Source of the DNA: JBAYDV01 sp041672845
GTDB taxonomy: Bacteria > Bacteroidota > Bacteroidia > Bacteroidales > UBA932
Direction: 5' to 3'
DNA length: 64,000 bases
NCBI GenBank assembly: GCA_041672845.1
Contig: JBAYYV010000003.1
Coordinates: forward strand, 186,001-250,000
This document shows positions 25,859-34,277 of the stretch, in pieces; within the stretch, counting starts at the first letter, position 1, and the number at the start of each line of letters is the position of its first letter. The notes beneath the pieces are model-generated. The model had not been told where the DNA came from and searched no databases. It saw nothing but the letters and a program-made list of their open reading frames with translations. The translations under genes were made by a program, and so were the position numbers.

Positions 25859-26836
25859 ATGGAAAAGGAAGCCTTAGTTAGTATTAAATGTTTGGTGTAT
25901 AATCATGAACTATATTTAAGGGAATGTTTAAATGGTTTTGTGATGCAGAAAACATCATTTAAATTCGAAGTTATAGTACATGATGATGCGTCAACAGATG
26001 GATCTGCTGATATAATAAAAGAATATGCAGAAAAATATCCTAATATTATAAAGCCCATATATGAAAAAGAAAATCAATATTCTAAGCAAGATGGTTCATT
26101 GAGTAAAATAATAAATGATATAAATTGTGGTAAATATATAGCTCTTTGTGAGGGAGATGATTATTGGATTGATCCTTTGAAATTACAAAAGCAAGTGGAT
26201 TTTTTAGAAAATCATGAAGATTATGGATTAATTTATACAGATGTGAATGTCTTTTTACAAGAAAAAAATATTTTTAAGAGGAATTATATATCATCTGGTG
26301 AATTAAAACGTTCTTATAGTTTTTTAGATCATTTGAAAAATACTGGTTATATAGCACCATGTACATGGTTATTCAGAAGTGAATTATCTAATTCAATTAA
26401 AAAAGGCTGTATTGATGGTACTTTTGCGTTAGCTCTTGATATATGGGCAAATTCTAAAATTTATTATTTACCACAAGTAACAGCTGTTTATAGAATTCTT
26501 GAAGAAAGTGCTAGTCATACTAAGTCTTTACAAAATAAATACTTAAGGAATAATGGCGTTTTTCAAATACAAAAAGATTTTATGATAAAATATCCTAATT
26601 TAGTTACTAAGAGAAGTGAAAATGAAATATTAAAGAAGGGGTATAAGAAAATATTACCATTTGCCATAATTTTAGAAAAAAAAGAATTCATAGAAAGTGC
26701 TCAATTATTTTTTATAAATGATCGTAATTATATCTTTTATTTAATATTGAAGATTAGAAAAATTTTATGTTTAAAATTTATTTTTACTTTATTATATAAA
26801 ATTCGCAAAACTTTTCGAAAGTATTTATTAAAATAA
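25859..26836 (+). CDS. Family 2 glycosyltransferase
   Basis: GT-A fold glycosyltransferase of 325 residues. The N-terminal VSIKCLVYNHELYLRECL and VHDDASTDGSADII segments bind the nucleotide; the DxD-type acidic motif is in LCEGDDYWIDPLKLQKQ near residue 97-110. No membrane segment is obvious, though the C-terminal 40 residues are hydrophobic and basic (membrane association likely). It adds one sugar of the repeat unit at the cytoplasmic face. It is the last gene of the region 1 operon; donor and acceptor are unknown. Confidence 0.88.
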   Translation: MEKEALVSIKCLVYNHELYLRECLNGFVMQKTSFKFEVIVHDDASTDGSADIIKEYAEKYPNIIKPIYEKENQYSKQDGSLSKIINDINCGKYIALCEGDDYWIDPLKLQKQVDFLENHEDYGLIYTDVNVFLQEKNIFKRNYISSGELKRSYSFLDHLKNTGYIAPCTWLFRSELSNSIKKGCIDGTFALALDIWANSKIYYLPQVTAVYRILEESASHTKSLQNKYLRNNGVFQIQKDFMIKYPNLVTKRSENEILKKGYKKILPFAIILEKKEFIESAQLFFINDRNYIFYLILKIRKILCLKFIFTLLYKIRKTFRKYLLK

Positions 26837-26878
26837 ATGTTGTGGTGGTTAGCATTTTAGTAATCATAACAGAGGATT

Positions 26879-26952
26879 AAATGAATAGATCATATTACTT
26901 CTGGGGATTATTTAAAGTACTATCAGGATATGTATGGTTATAGATAAATATT
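26879..26952 (+). pseudogene. Relic of the 3' end of rfbB
   Basis: From about 26888 to 26952 the sequence matches the last bases of rfbB plus its trailer (19982-20045) with only a few mismatches, including the ATTTAAAGTACTATCAGGAT block and the TAGATAAATATTTC after it. The rest of the gene is missing. It shows that a copy of rfbB once ended here, or that a recombination junction fell in this gene. Confidence 0.85.
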
Positions 26953-26983
26953 TCGCTTTATTTCCATATCTACTGAAAATTAT

Positions 26984-26997
26984 TGCGTATTTACGCA
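26984..26997. repeat. Short perfect palindrome TGCGTA-TT-TACGCA
   Basis: Six-base arms around TT, in an otherwise AT-rich gap. It could be a regulator binding site or a weak hairpin. No function assigned. Confidence 0.5.
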
Positions 26998-27236
26998 TTT
27001 ATTTTCAAAATAAGGTTAAACTAATAATTTGAAATTTTTAATCATGGCAAAAGGATATTGCCAGTGAAACAGTATCATTTTTTTAAAGTGGCTTGAAATA
27101 CTTAATTATTTTTTCCTTTTTTAGAGAGTAGAAATTCGACATCTTCTTTATTGTCCATTTAGAGCGGATCCGAACCGATCTTTCTGCTGTGATAGTCGAT
27201 ATTGTCGTCAGACAGAAAGTATGAATATGTTAGAAA

Positions 27237-28739
27237 TTAAGATTTTATCGATGATAAAAATTTAGCAAAAGGAACTATATCTTTTTGAACACTAGTTTTT
27301 TCTAATGATGACATATATTCTTCTCTTCTTTCTACTGGAATAATTAACCAATCATATCCACCTGAAGATAATAGAACATTCATTAGAAATCTACCTATTC
27401 TGCCATTTCCATCCATATAAGGATGAATAAAAGTAAATATAAAGTGACCCAAAACAGCACGTACACCGATATTACTTTCTTCACCTATAAGATCTAAAAG
27501 AGTACTCATAGCATCTAGGATGTCTTCAGAATTTAATGGAATATGCATCGAATTACTGATATAAACTTGGGTTGAGCGAAAACCGATTATATCAGATGGT
27601 TTTATAATACCTACTTTAACACAGGGCGTAAATAATTCTGTATACCAGTTTGATAAATCATTTTTTATTACTAAAGATATGTCTTTCCTGTTTACTAGAA
27701 CATCTCTTACACTATTTTTAACTTCTTGGAATGCTTTACTATATCCAAGTGCTGCTAATGCTGTTTTAGTATCAGCATCTTTAGTATTAGGAAGCCATTT
27801 CCCATCTTTGACTTTTTCAATAATTTCATCTGTTACCCTATAACCTTCTATAGATAAAGAATGATAAGCATCTAATTTATATTGTGCTTCCATATGTTCC
27901 AAGAATTTATTTGGAGATAAGTTCGTTTTAGGTCTATGAAAATTCTTGATTACTTCATCCCGCATATTTTCCCACATTAGTCTTATACGAGTGGCTTCGG
28001 GTGAAGATGAAATTTTTATTTTATGAATTTCACTAAAAGGATCTTCCTCTCTTATATCATAACCTATATTTTTCATAGTAGTGATTATAGAGTTAGCAAA
28101 TTTTTCTCTGCCTATATTTCGAAAAGCTCCAGCTACTCTTCCAGCTCTTACTGTCATCCCTGTATCTACTAATATCTTAAGAATATCATCTATATTATTA
28201 ATCATAGCTAGAACTGTTCGCATAGTTAAAGCCTCATCAGTATACATAGAAGGAGAACAGGTTATTATGGCTTCTGCCAATGGATAAAGATTTAATCTAT
28301 ATTTATTAGATCTATTTACATTTTTAGGAAGTTTAGTTTTAAGAGATAATATAGATGATGAATTAGGTAAACTGATAGGAGTATTATTACCCTTGGTCGA
28401 TTTAATTATTATCTGCTTCGGTACTATAGTAGATTTACTATATATAAATATAGATTGTTCTGCTGAAAGGCACCAGTCTTGTTTATATCTATTATTTGAA
28501 TATTTAGATATGAACTGCCAGTAGGAAGAATACCAAATAGTAGTATCTCTTGTTTTAACATTTGGATTAGATATCATATACCATCCTTTTATAATAGGTA
28601 GCAGAAAATTATTATCAACAAGTCTTTTTAAATTAAGCCTAGATAATTGATCACTTTTAATAACAATAGTATTTTCCTGGTCTTGAATTTCTTTTAATTT
28701 ACTAAGTGAATTTGTTAATAATACTTGTATACTAGACAT
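27237..28739 (-). CDS. Fic-domain AMPylase with AbiEi-like N-terminal domain
   Basis: A 500-residue protein. The C-terminal Fic domain has the full catalytic motif HPYMDGNGRIGR (residues 439-450), which transfers AMP or another nucleotide moiety from a donor to a target hydroxyl. The autoinhibitory motif SLSIEG lies upstream at 294-299, as in class II Fic proteins, with the inhibitory helix N-terminal of the Fic core. The first 160 residues, with a winged-helix-like start and a KGWYMISNP hairpin, resemble the AbiEi/transcription-regulator type domain used by type IV antitoxins; that is my inference. No separate antitoxin gene is adjacent. A single-gene unit on the minus strand with its own promoter. 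Confidence 0.88.
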   Translation of the reverse strand: MSSIQVLLTNSLSKLKEIQDQENTIVIKSDQLSRLNLKRLVDNNFLLPIIKGWYMISNPNVKTRDTTIWYSSYWQFISKYSNNRYKQDWCLSAEQSIFIYSKSTIVPKQIIIKSTKGNNTPISLPNSSSILSLKTKLPKNVNRSNKYRLNLYPLAEAIITCSPSMYTDEALTMRTVLAMINNIDDILKILVDTGMTVRAGRVAGAFRNIGREKFANSIITTMKNIGYDIREEDPFSEIHKIKISSSPEATRIRLMWENMRDEVIKNFHRPKTNLSPNKFLEHMEAQYKLDAYHSLSIEGYRVTDEIIEKVKDGKWLPNTKDADTKTALAALGYSKAFQEVKNSVRDVLVNRKDISLVIKNDLSNWYTELFTPCVKVGIIKPSDIIGFRSTQVYISNSMHIPLNSEDILDAMSTLLDLIGEESNIGVRAVLGHFIFTFIHPYMDGNGRIGRFLMNVLLSSGGYDWLIIPVERREEYMSSLEKTSVQKDIVPFAKFLSSIKS

Positions 28740-28869
28740 AATAAATTGTTTTGTTTGCTATTAAATTCTGATGTGGTAATTCTATCTCTTAGTAATGTAG
28801 TTATTCTATTCTTTACTAATGTAGCTATTCTATCTTTTAATGATGTGATAATACTAATTGTTTACAGCA

Positions 28870-28877
28870 AATATAAT
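28870..28877 (-). promoter_or_regulatory. -7 promoter element for the Fic gene
   Basis: On the minus strand this reads TATATTTG, a full match to TAnnTTTG, about 130 bases before the Fic start. The leader in between carries imperfect repeats of about 26 bases built on TAGTAATGTAGTTATTCTAT (28789-28855), which might form part of an operator. Confidence 0.5.
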
Positions 28878-28958
28878 ATTATTTATTTATAAATCATAAA
28901 GTTAAAAAAACATTTATTTGTATACTGAAAATGAAAGACAAGATCTAATGTTTAAATA

Positions 28959-31322
28959 TCAAATTTTTATCATTAGACCTATAGTAGGTAATATCGTTCC
29001 ATATGTGTTAGGGTAGGATGTTAGAATATAATTGTCCCCATTATTTATTTTTTTATAGCTGCCGTCTGTATTTTTATCTCTTACAATGGTATTTTGAGTT
29101 TGACTTTTGGAATTGTAAGCATTTTGAATGTCCAAATACAACATTAATGTCCATTTATCGAAGAAAAAGTGTTTATCTATTCTGATATCTAACTGATGAA
29201 ATGCATCAAATCTATTAGTATTTAATCTAGAATAATCTAAATAAGCTCCACCTTTACTATCCCAAATTCTTACATAAGATGATTTTTCTAAATCATATGG
29301 TGTATAGGGTAGACCTCCTACAAAACGCCATTTTGCTCCTATTTTCCAGTTATTATTTAAATCATAGGAAGATGTAATAGTTAAAAGATGTTTGCTATCC
29401 CAAGAAGAAGCGATATAATTTTCATTTATGTCAGTAAAAAGACTTCTAACAAATGTGTAAGATGCTAACATAGAAAATTTATCAGTATTCCATCTATTAA
29501 GTATTTCAAAACCGAAAGTCTCACCTTTTCCTGTATAGCTAACTGGAGATGCTCCATAAATCGCGTAATCAGCTCCTTCATTAGCTAAGCTAGCTCCTGT
29601 ATTTATGTTTATAGGATAATTAAAATATTTTTTATAAAATCCTTCTATAGAAAATAATATATTGTCATTTATAATTTTTTCTGATCCTATATTATATTGA
29701 TTCATTCCTATATATCTGGCATTTTCTTTATTTAATAAAATATTATTTTCTCTATAACCTAAAGTCGTATAAGATGGAGACTGATAGTATATACCCCAGC
29801 CAGCATTAATCTTTATTCCAGATCCAAATTCATATACAGCAGATATTCTGGGAGATAACTGATTAAGAGGATTTTTAAGAAAAGAATTAAAATTATTGCC
29901 ATCAACTCTAATACCTACAGAAGTAGATAATTTTTTAGATAAAAAGGATTTACTAAGCTGTCCTGAAAATCCATATTTATATGTAAATATCTGACTATTA
30001 TAAGTTAATTTTTCTACATTATTATCTCTGAAAATTAATTGCTTGGTATCATTATCATATTTGGAATATTCTTGTAATATACTAAAGACATATTTATAAT
30101 CATTTTTGTCAAGATGGTATTCATATCTAAATTTATTTTCTGCCTCAGAAGAAAGATAATCTAAACTCTTATCTAAAGATTCATCATTATCAGGATATTT
30201 ATAAAGCTCATTATTTAGCATATTTCTACTTAACACTAAAGTATGAAACCCATGTTCGAAAAAATGTTTATAGACAGCACCTATAGTGTAACTCCATTGA
30301 TTATTAATAGGAATAGAACTTATAATAGCTTCTTGAGAAATATCAGGATTATCTAAATTATTAATTCTTAAATTATCTAAAGACCCAATACTAATTATAG
30401 TTATTTGATTTTTATTATCTATTTTAGTCTTCAGTTTTAACTGATAATCATTAAAAGTCGGTAAAAATGGTAACTTTATAGCAGCAAAAAGAAATTGCAA
30501 ATAAGATCTTCTAACAGAAAATATATAATTTGTTTTTTTAGATAAAGGACCCTCTAAAGTTATAGCAGCCTCGCTGGCGCCAATAGTAAATTGATAATGA
30601 TTTTTGTCTCTACTACCGTCGATTAGCTTAAAATCAAATACACCACTTAAAGCATTATATTTCTCAGCTGGAAATCCAGCAGAATAAAAATCTACACTTC
30701 TTATAAAATCAGCATTAATAATACCCACGGGGCCTCCTGATGCTCCTTGAGTAGAAAAGTGATTTAAAATGGGTATTTCTACTCCATCTAAAAAAAATCT
30801 ATTTTCCGATGGTCCACCACCTCTGATAATTATATCATTTCTATATGCAGCAGTAGAACCTACTCCTGGAAAAGATTGAATAACTCTAGATATATCTCTA
30901 TTACTACCTGGATTACTTTCTATTTCTTTCTTACCGATACTTTGCATTGAAATAATCGCTTCAGTTCTTTTTTGATAAGGTTTAGGTTTTACCACTGCAC
31001 CTGTTAAAAAAGAATCATCTCTTTTCAAGTATATGTTAATAAAATAAGGATTAGAATTACTGATGAAAATATCTTTAATAAGTTTAGATTTATACCCAAT
31101 AAAAGAAACTTGCAAATTAATATATCCGGGTTTTATTCCTTTTATATAAAAATATCCATTATCATTACTAGTAGAACCTATAGTAGTTCCACTTACGATA
31201 ACATTAGCATAGGCTAATACGTCATTATTTCCTTCATCATAAACAACGCCTTCTACCATACCTCCTTGAGCATAAATAATAGAGGATATAAAAAGAAATA
31301 GAAATAGAATATATTTTTTCAT
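28959..31322 (-). CDS. TonB-dependent outer membrane receptor
   Basis: A 787-residue outer membrane protein. It begins with a signal peptide ending near IIYAQG (residues 1-20), followed by a carboxypeptidase-regulatory-like domain (VEGVVYDEGNNDVLAYANV, about 23-105), a TonB plug domain (SNRDISRVIQSFPGVG, IIIRGGGPSENRFFLDG), and a beta-barrel to the C-terminus. It imports a ligand through the outer membrane with TonB energy. No SusD-like partner lies next to it, so it is not a SusC of the glycan type. Ligand unknown; metal complexes, small peptides or cofactors are all possible. Confidence 0.9.
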   Translation of the reverse strand: MKKYILFLFLFISSIIYAQGGMVEGVVYDEGNNDVLAYANVIVSGTTIGSTSNDNGYFYIKGIKPGYINLQVSFIGYKSKLIKDIFISNSNPYFINIYLKRDDSFLTGAVVKPKPYQKRTEAIISMQSIGKKEIESNPGSNRDISRVIQSFPGVGSTAAYRNDIIIRGGGPSENRFFLDGVEIPILNHFSTQGASGGPVGIINADFIRSVDFYSAGFPAEKYNALSGVFDFKLIDGSRDKNHYQFTIGASEAAITLEGPLSKKTNYIFSVRRSYLQFLFAAIKLPFLPTFNDYQLKLKTKIDNKNQITIISIGSLDNLRINNLDNPDISQEAIISSIPINNQWSYTIGAVYKHFFEHGFHTLVLSRNMLNNELYKYPDNDESLDKSLDYLSSEAENKFRYEYHLDKNDYKYVFSILQEYSKYDNDTKQLIFRDNNVEKLTYNSQIFTYKYGFSGQLSKSFLSKKLSTSVGIRVDGNNFNSFLKNPLNQLSPRISAVYEFGSGIKINAGWGIYYQSPSYTTLGYRENNILLNKENARYIGMNQYNIGSEKIINDNILFSIEGFYKKYFNYPININTGASLANEGADYAIYGASPVSYTGKGETFGFEILNRWNTDKFSMLASYTFVRSLFTDINENYIASSWDSKHLLTITSSYDLNNNWKIGAKWRFVGGLPYTPYDLEKSSYVRIWDSKGGAYLDYSRLNTNRFDAFHQLDIRIDKHFFFDKWTLMLYLDIQNAYNSKSQTQNTIVRDKNTDGSYKKINNGDNYILTSYPNTYGTILPTIGLMIKI

Positions 31323-31473
31323 AATAAAATAGCTCAGTATTAATATTCTTAAATTAAAATATATTTACAATATAAAATATATTTACAATTATAATATACG
31401 ACATATTTTCAATCCAATTAGTATACTATAATTGTTAGGAGGTACTAAAGCACCTACAGTTTTAATGTTTTAT

Positions 31474-31812
31474 TTATTTACTTAATCTTACTGCAGTACC
31501 TACAGCAGAAACCATAAACATAGATTTGCCTTTACCTGCTATTTCGTTAAAATCTAGTTTTAATCCTACTATAGCATCAGCATTAATTGCTATAGCTTTA
31601 GCTCGTAGCTGAGATATAGCATCTTCATTCATTTTAGCTAGTTTTTTCTGATAAGTACCTGATTTTCCACCGAAGACATCTGTTATAGATGCACCAAAAT
31701 CTGAGAATATGTTAGTACCTACTACTACATGTGTAGATATTAAATCAAGATATTCGCTAATATTAAAGTTTTCAATAGTATTGGTAGTCGTAATAGTGAG
31801 TTGAAGGTTCAT
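31474..31812 (-). CDS. YbjQ/UPF0145 family protein
   Basis: Small cytoplasmic protein of 112 residues that matches the YbjQ-like domain, sometimes called putative heavy-metal-binding. It contains the typical ISTHVVVGTNIFSDFGASI segment, a central helix with QLRAKAIAINADAIVG, and a hydrophobic final strand. Such proteins form pentameric rings; their function is not known. It lies 151 bases upstream of the TonB receptor on the same strand, with AT-rich sequence between. The region upstream (31813-32432) holds a repeat array. Confidence 0.82.
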   Translation of the reverse strand: MNLQLTITTTNTIENFNISEYLDLISTHVVVGTNIFSDFGASITDVFGGKSGTYQKKLAKMNEDAISQLRAKAIAINADAIVGLKLDFNEIAGKGKSMFMVSAVGTAVRLSK

Positions 31813-31914
31813 AGTGTTTGTTTTTAATTTAAAATTTCTATAAAGATATATAATTAGATTATTAAATGAAATTTCTAATACTTTCTATTTCCTTCTATTC
31901 TAATATGGAAAGTG

Positions 31915-32287
31915 AGTAAATAACGAAATAATCTCTGTGAGGCTGATTTCGACATTTCCTATTCCAAAAACCATCTAAATCATAGGAAATAACGAAAAGT
32001 GCTTTCTATGACCTAAAATGACATTTCCTATTGCGAAATCGGCTTTTTAGAACTAGTAAATAACGAAATAATCTCTGTGAGGCTGATTTCGACATTTCCT
32101 ATTCCAAAAACCATCTAAATCATACTAGTAAATAACGAAAAGTGCTTTGTATGATCTAAAATGACATTTACTATTGTGAAATCAGCCTCTTTAGAACTAG
32201 TAAATAACGAAAAGTGCTTTGTATGATCTAAAATGACATTTCCTATTGTGAAATCGGCTTTGTATGAAACATATTGACATTTCCATA
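31915..32287. repeat. Tandem array of five ~71-bp units
   Basis: Units start at 31915, 31984, 32055, 32126 and 32199, each opening with AG(T/G)AAATAACGAAA and carrying GACATTT(C/A)CTATT about 45 bases in. Two types alternate: type A at 31915 and 32055 (identical over 70 bases), and type B at 31984, 32126 and 32199. Within a unit the start and the later element are roughly inverted copies of each other. There are no unique spacers. The array fills most of the gap between the YbjQ gene and the AsmA-like gene. Confidence 0.85.
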
Positions 32288-32366
32288 TAATGAATAAGAT
32301 GAATATAATGAATGGAATTATTAAATAGCTAATCTTATGTATTAATAGGTCGTAGCAATAAAGAAA

Positions 32367-32396
32367 TTGTCGTTAGACTGAAAAAATGTATATTTG
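32367..32396 (+). promoter_or_regulatory. Promoter for the AsmA-like gene
   Basis: TATATTTG at 32389-32396 with a TTG at 32367-32369, 19 bases upstream, fits the Bacteroidota -33/-7 layout. It lies 37 bases before the chosen start at 32433. Confidence 0.6.
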
Positions 32397-32432
32397 TTTA
32401 ATCACAATAGAATCACTTTAAAAGTAAAAAAT

Positions 32433-34208
32433 ATGAAAACATTTTTTAAAACTCTTACAGTAATATTAGTAGTGCTAATACTTTCAATGATAATAATTCC
32501 TTTCGCATTTAAAGGAAAATTAACAACATTAGTTAAAGAGCAAGGGAACGAAATGATAAAAGGAGAATTCGATTTCTCATCTTTAAATATAAATCTATTT
32601 ACACATTTTCCTAAAGCTACCATAAGCCTAAACGATTTTTGGTTAAAAGGAGAATCCATGTTCCTAAAAGATACATTGGCACAAATGGATGAAATGTCTG
32701 TGACAGTGAATTTAGCCTCATTGTTAGGAGATAAATATGATATAAACAAGATATATTTAGATAATGCATCATTTAAAGCAGTAGTAGCGAAAAATGGAAT
32801 ATCAAATTGGGATATCATGAAAGCTGAAAAAGAAGATGTAGAGACAGAAAAGGATACCACTGCTACTGTATTCAATATAGATCTTAAAGAAGTGATAGTC
32901 CATAATATGTCAGTTTGTTATGAAGATAGACAAGCAGGAACTATTCAATCTTATGAAGGTATAAATATGGACCTATCAGCACTACTACAAAACGATAAGT
33001 ATCAGTTAACAAACAGTAGTTTTGAGATGATGGGAATAAAGGCTCTAGTTAATGGATGGGTATCAATGAAGAAGGGACAAGATATGGATTTCGATGTGGA
33101 TTTAAAAACATCAGAGGTAACATTAAACTTGTCAGATATGCCTAAGATATATTTATCTTCATCAGAATTAAAAGCAACTCCTAAATTAATAACATTATCT
33201 CCTACGACTATAAAGATCGCTAGTTCAGATATGACAGTATCTTGTACTATAAAGAACTTGATGAACTATATTTCAAACAAAGGTATTCTAAGTGGAAATA
33301 TGACATTAAATTCTAACAAGATAAATGTTAATGATTTCATGAGTGAAAATAATAAACCAGAAGTAGCTCAAGAATCTACTGAAGCTATAGCTATTCCTAA
33401 AAATATTAATTTTAAGGTAAACGCTAACATTCAGAAGATTGCAATGGATGAACTAGTAATGGAAAATATGCATGGACAGTTATTAGTCAAAGATCAAACA
33501 TTAAATATGGATAAATTAGGATTTGATATAATGAAAGGAGAGGTCAATATGACTGGTTCTTATAATTCTAAAAATATAAAAAATCCTTCTTTTAATGCTA
33601 AACTAATAATGCGAAAAATAAGTTTTTCCCAAGCTTATAAAGAATCACAAATGTTTAAAAGTCTAACACCTATTTTTAAAAGAGCAAAAGGGACCTTCGA
33701 TGCAGATATGTATTTAGGAATGCTTTTAGATAATCAAATGAATCCTATAATGAAATCCATTGATGGAAAAGGGACCTTAAAAACAGATAGTTTGTTAATA
33801 TCAGATGTTATGGTTTTAAAAACATTGGCTCTTGTTTCTGGTAAGCCTGAATTAGCTAAGATAGAAAGTAAGAATGTGAATGTGAATTTTGTAATTAAAA
33901 ATGGTAGTATTACTACATCTCCTTTTAACATAAATATGGGACATTATAAATTGACATTAGGAGGAAATACTGGTTTAGATAAGAGCATTGATTATGATGT
34001 AATCCTTGCTTTACCACAAGGAGAGAAAATCTCAGGTATGTCTAATGTGAATTTTAAAATAAGAGGAACATTTTCTGATCCTAAAGTGACTATGGATACT
34101 AAGAAAGTATTACAGCAGCTAGTAGATACTAATTTAAGGAAAAATGAAGATGTTAAGAAAAAATTAATAGAAAAAGGAAAATCTATACTTAAGGGTTTTG
34201 GATTCTAA
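32433..34208 (+). CDS. AsmA-like inner membrane protein
   Basis: A 591-residue protein with one N-terminal transmembrane helix (about residues 6-26, VILVVLILSMIIIPFAF) followed by a long periplasmic beta-rich region. SLNINLFTHFPKATISLNDF and IYLDNASFKAVVAKNGISNWDI are the repeats typical of AsmA/DUF748 proteins, and LGFDIMKGEVNMTGSY in the C-terminal half fits AsmA_2. These proteins are thought to help lipid or outer membrane protein transport between the membranes. The frame is open from 32394, but the promoter element at 32389-32396 overlaps that start, so Met at 32433 is preferred. Confidence 0.83.
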   Translation: MKTFFKTLTVILVVLILSMIIIPFAFKGKLTTLVKEQGNEMIKGEFDFSSLNINLFTHFPKATISLNDFWLKGESMFLKDTLAQMDEMSVTVNLASLLGDKYDINKIYLDNASFKAVVAKNGISNWDIMKAEKEDVETEKDTTATVFNIDLKEVIVHNMSVCYEDRQAGTIQSYEGINMDLSALLQNDKYQLTNSSFEMMGIKALVNGWVSMKKGQDMDFDVDLKTSEVTLNLSDMPKIYLSSSELKATPKLITLSPTTIKIASSDMTVSCTIKNLMNYISNKGILSGNMTLNSNKINVNDFMSENNKPEVAQESTEAIAIPKNINFKVNANIQKIAMDELVMENMHGQLLVKDQTLNMDKLGFDIMKGEVNMTGSYNSKNIKNPSFNAKLIMRKISFSQAYKESQMFKSLTPIFKRAKGTFDADMYLGMLLDNQMNPIMKSIDGKGTLKTDSLLISDVMVLKTLALVSGKPELAKIESKNVNVNFVIKNGSITTSPFNINMGHYKLTLGGNTGLDKSIDYDVILALPQGEKISGMSNVNFKIRGTFSDPKVTMDTKKVLQQLVDTNLRKNEDVKKKLIEKGKSILKGFGF

Positions 34209-34247
34209 TTATTATAAGAATCACTATAATTATTATAAGAATCACTA
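34206..34247 (+). repeat. Two perfect tandem copies of a 21-base unit
   Basis: TAATTATTATAAGAATCACTA at 34206-34226 (unit of 21 bases, one base over half the display) is repeated exactly at 34227-34247. The first copy covers the stop codon of the AsmA-like gene. Function unknown. Confidence 0.75.
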
Positions 34248-34277
34248 TATTAAACTAATAATTGAAAAATTAACAAT

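Larger units (their letters stand above)
26837..27236. other. 400-base gap after the polysaccharide locus
   Basis: This gap holds the rfbB relic at about 26879-26952, then a TGCGTA/TACGCA palindrome at 26984-26997, and then AT-rich sequence. Around 27123-27236 the plus strand has an open stretch with several Cys and His codons that could be decayed coding sequence, but I could not assign it. No tRNA or intact gene is visible. Confidence 0.6.

Noticed and set aside
1..26836. dTDP-rhamnose pathway
   Set aside because: rfbA and rfbB are present but no rfbC or rfbD follows; an aminotransferase does, so a 4-amino sugar is the better reading.
1..26836. Invertible capsule promoter as in Bacteroides
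   Set aside because: The window does not include the start of the locus, and no pair of inverted repeats around a promoter was seen inside it.
26837..27236. Insertion sequence next to the rfbB relic
   Set aside because: No transposase motif, no clear terminal inverted repeats and no target duplication could be seen.
28959..31322. SusC/SusD-type glycan uptake locus
   Set aside because: The TonB receptor has no SusD-like lipoprotein partner or glycoside hydrolase genes nearby.
31915..32287. CRISPR array
   Set aside because: The units of about 71 bp are contiguous, come in two related types and have no unique spacers; no cas gene is near.
32394..32432. Upstream start for the AsmA-like gene
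   Set aside because: It overlaps the likely promoter element at 32389-32396; Met at 32433 begins a normal signal-anchor.
32402..32875. Minus-strand open frame of 157 codons opposite the AsmA-like gene
   Set aside because: It lies wholly across the start of a well-supported gene with signal-anchor and AsmA repeats; no family features.
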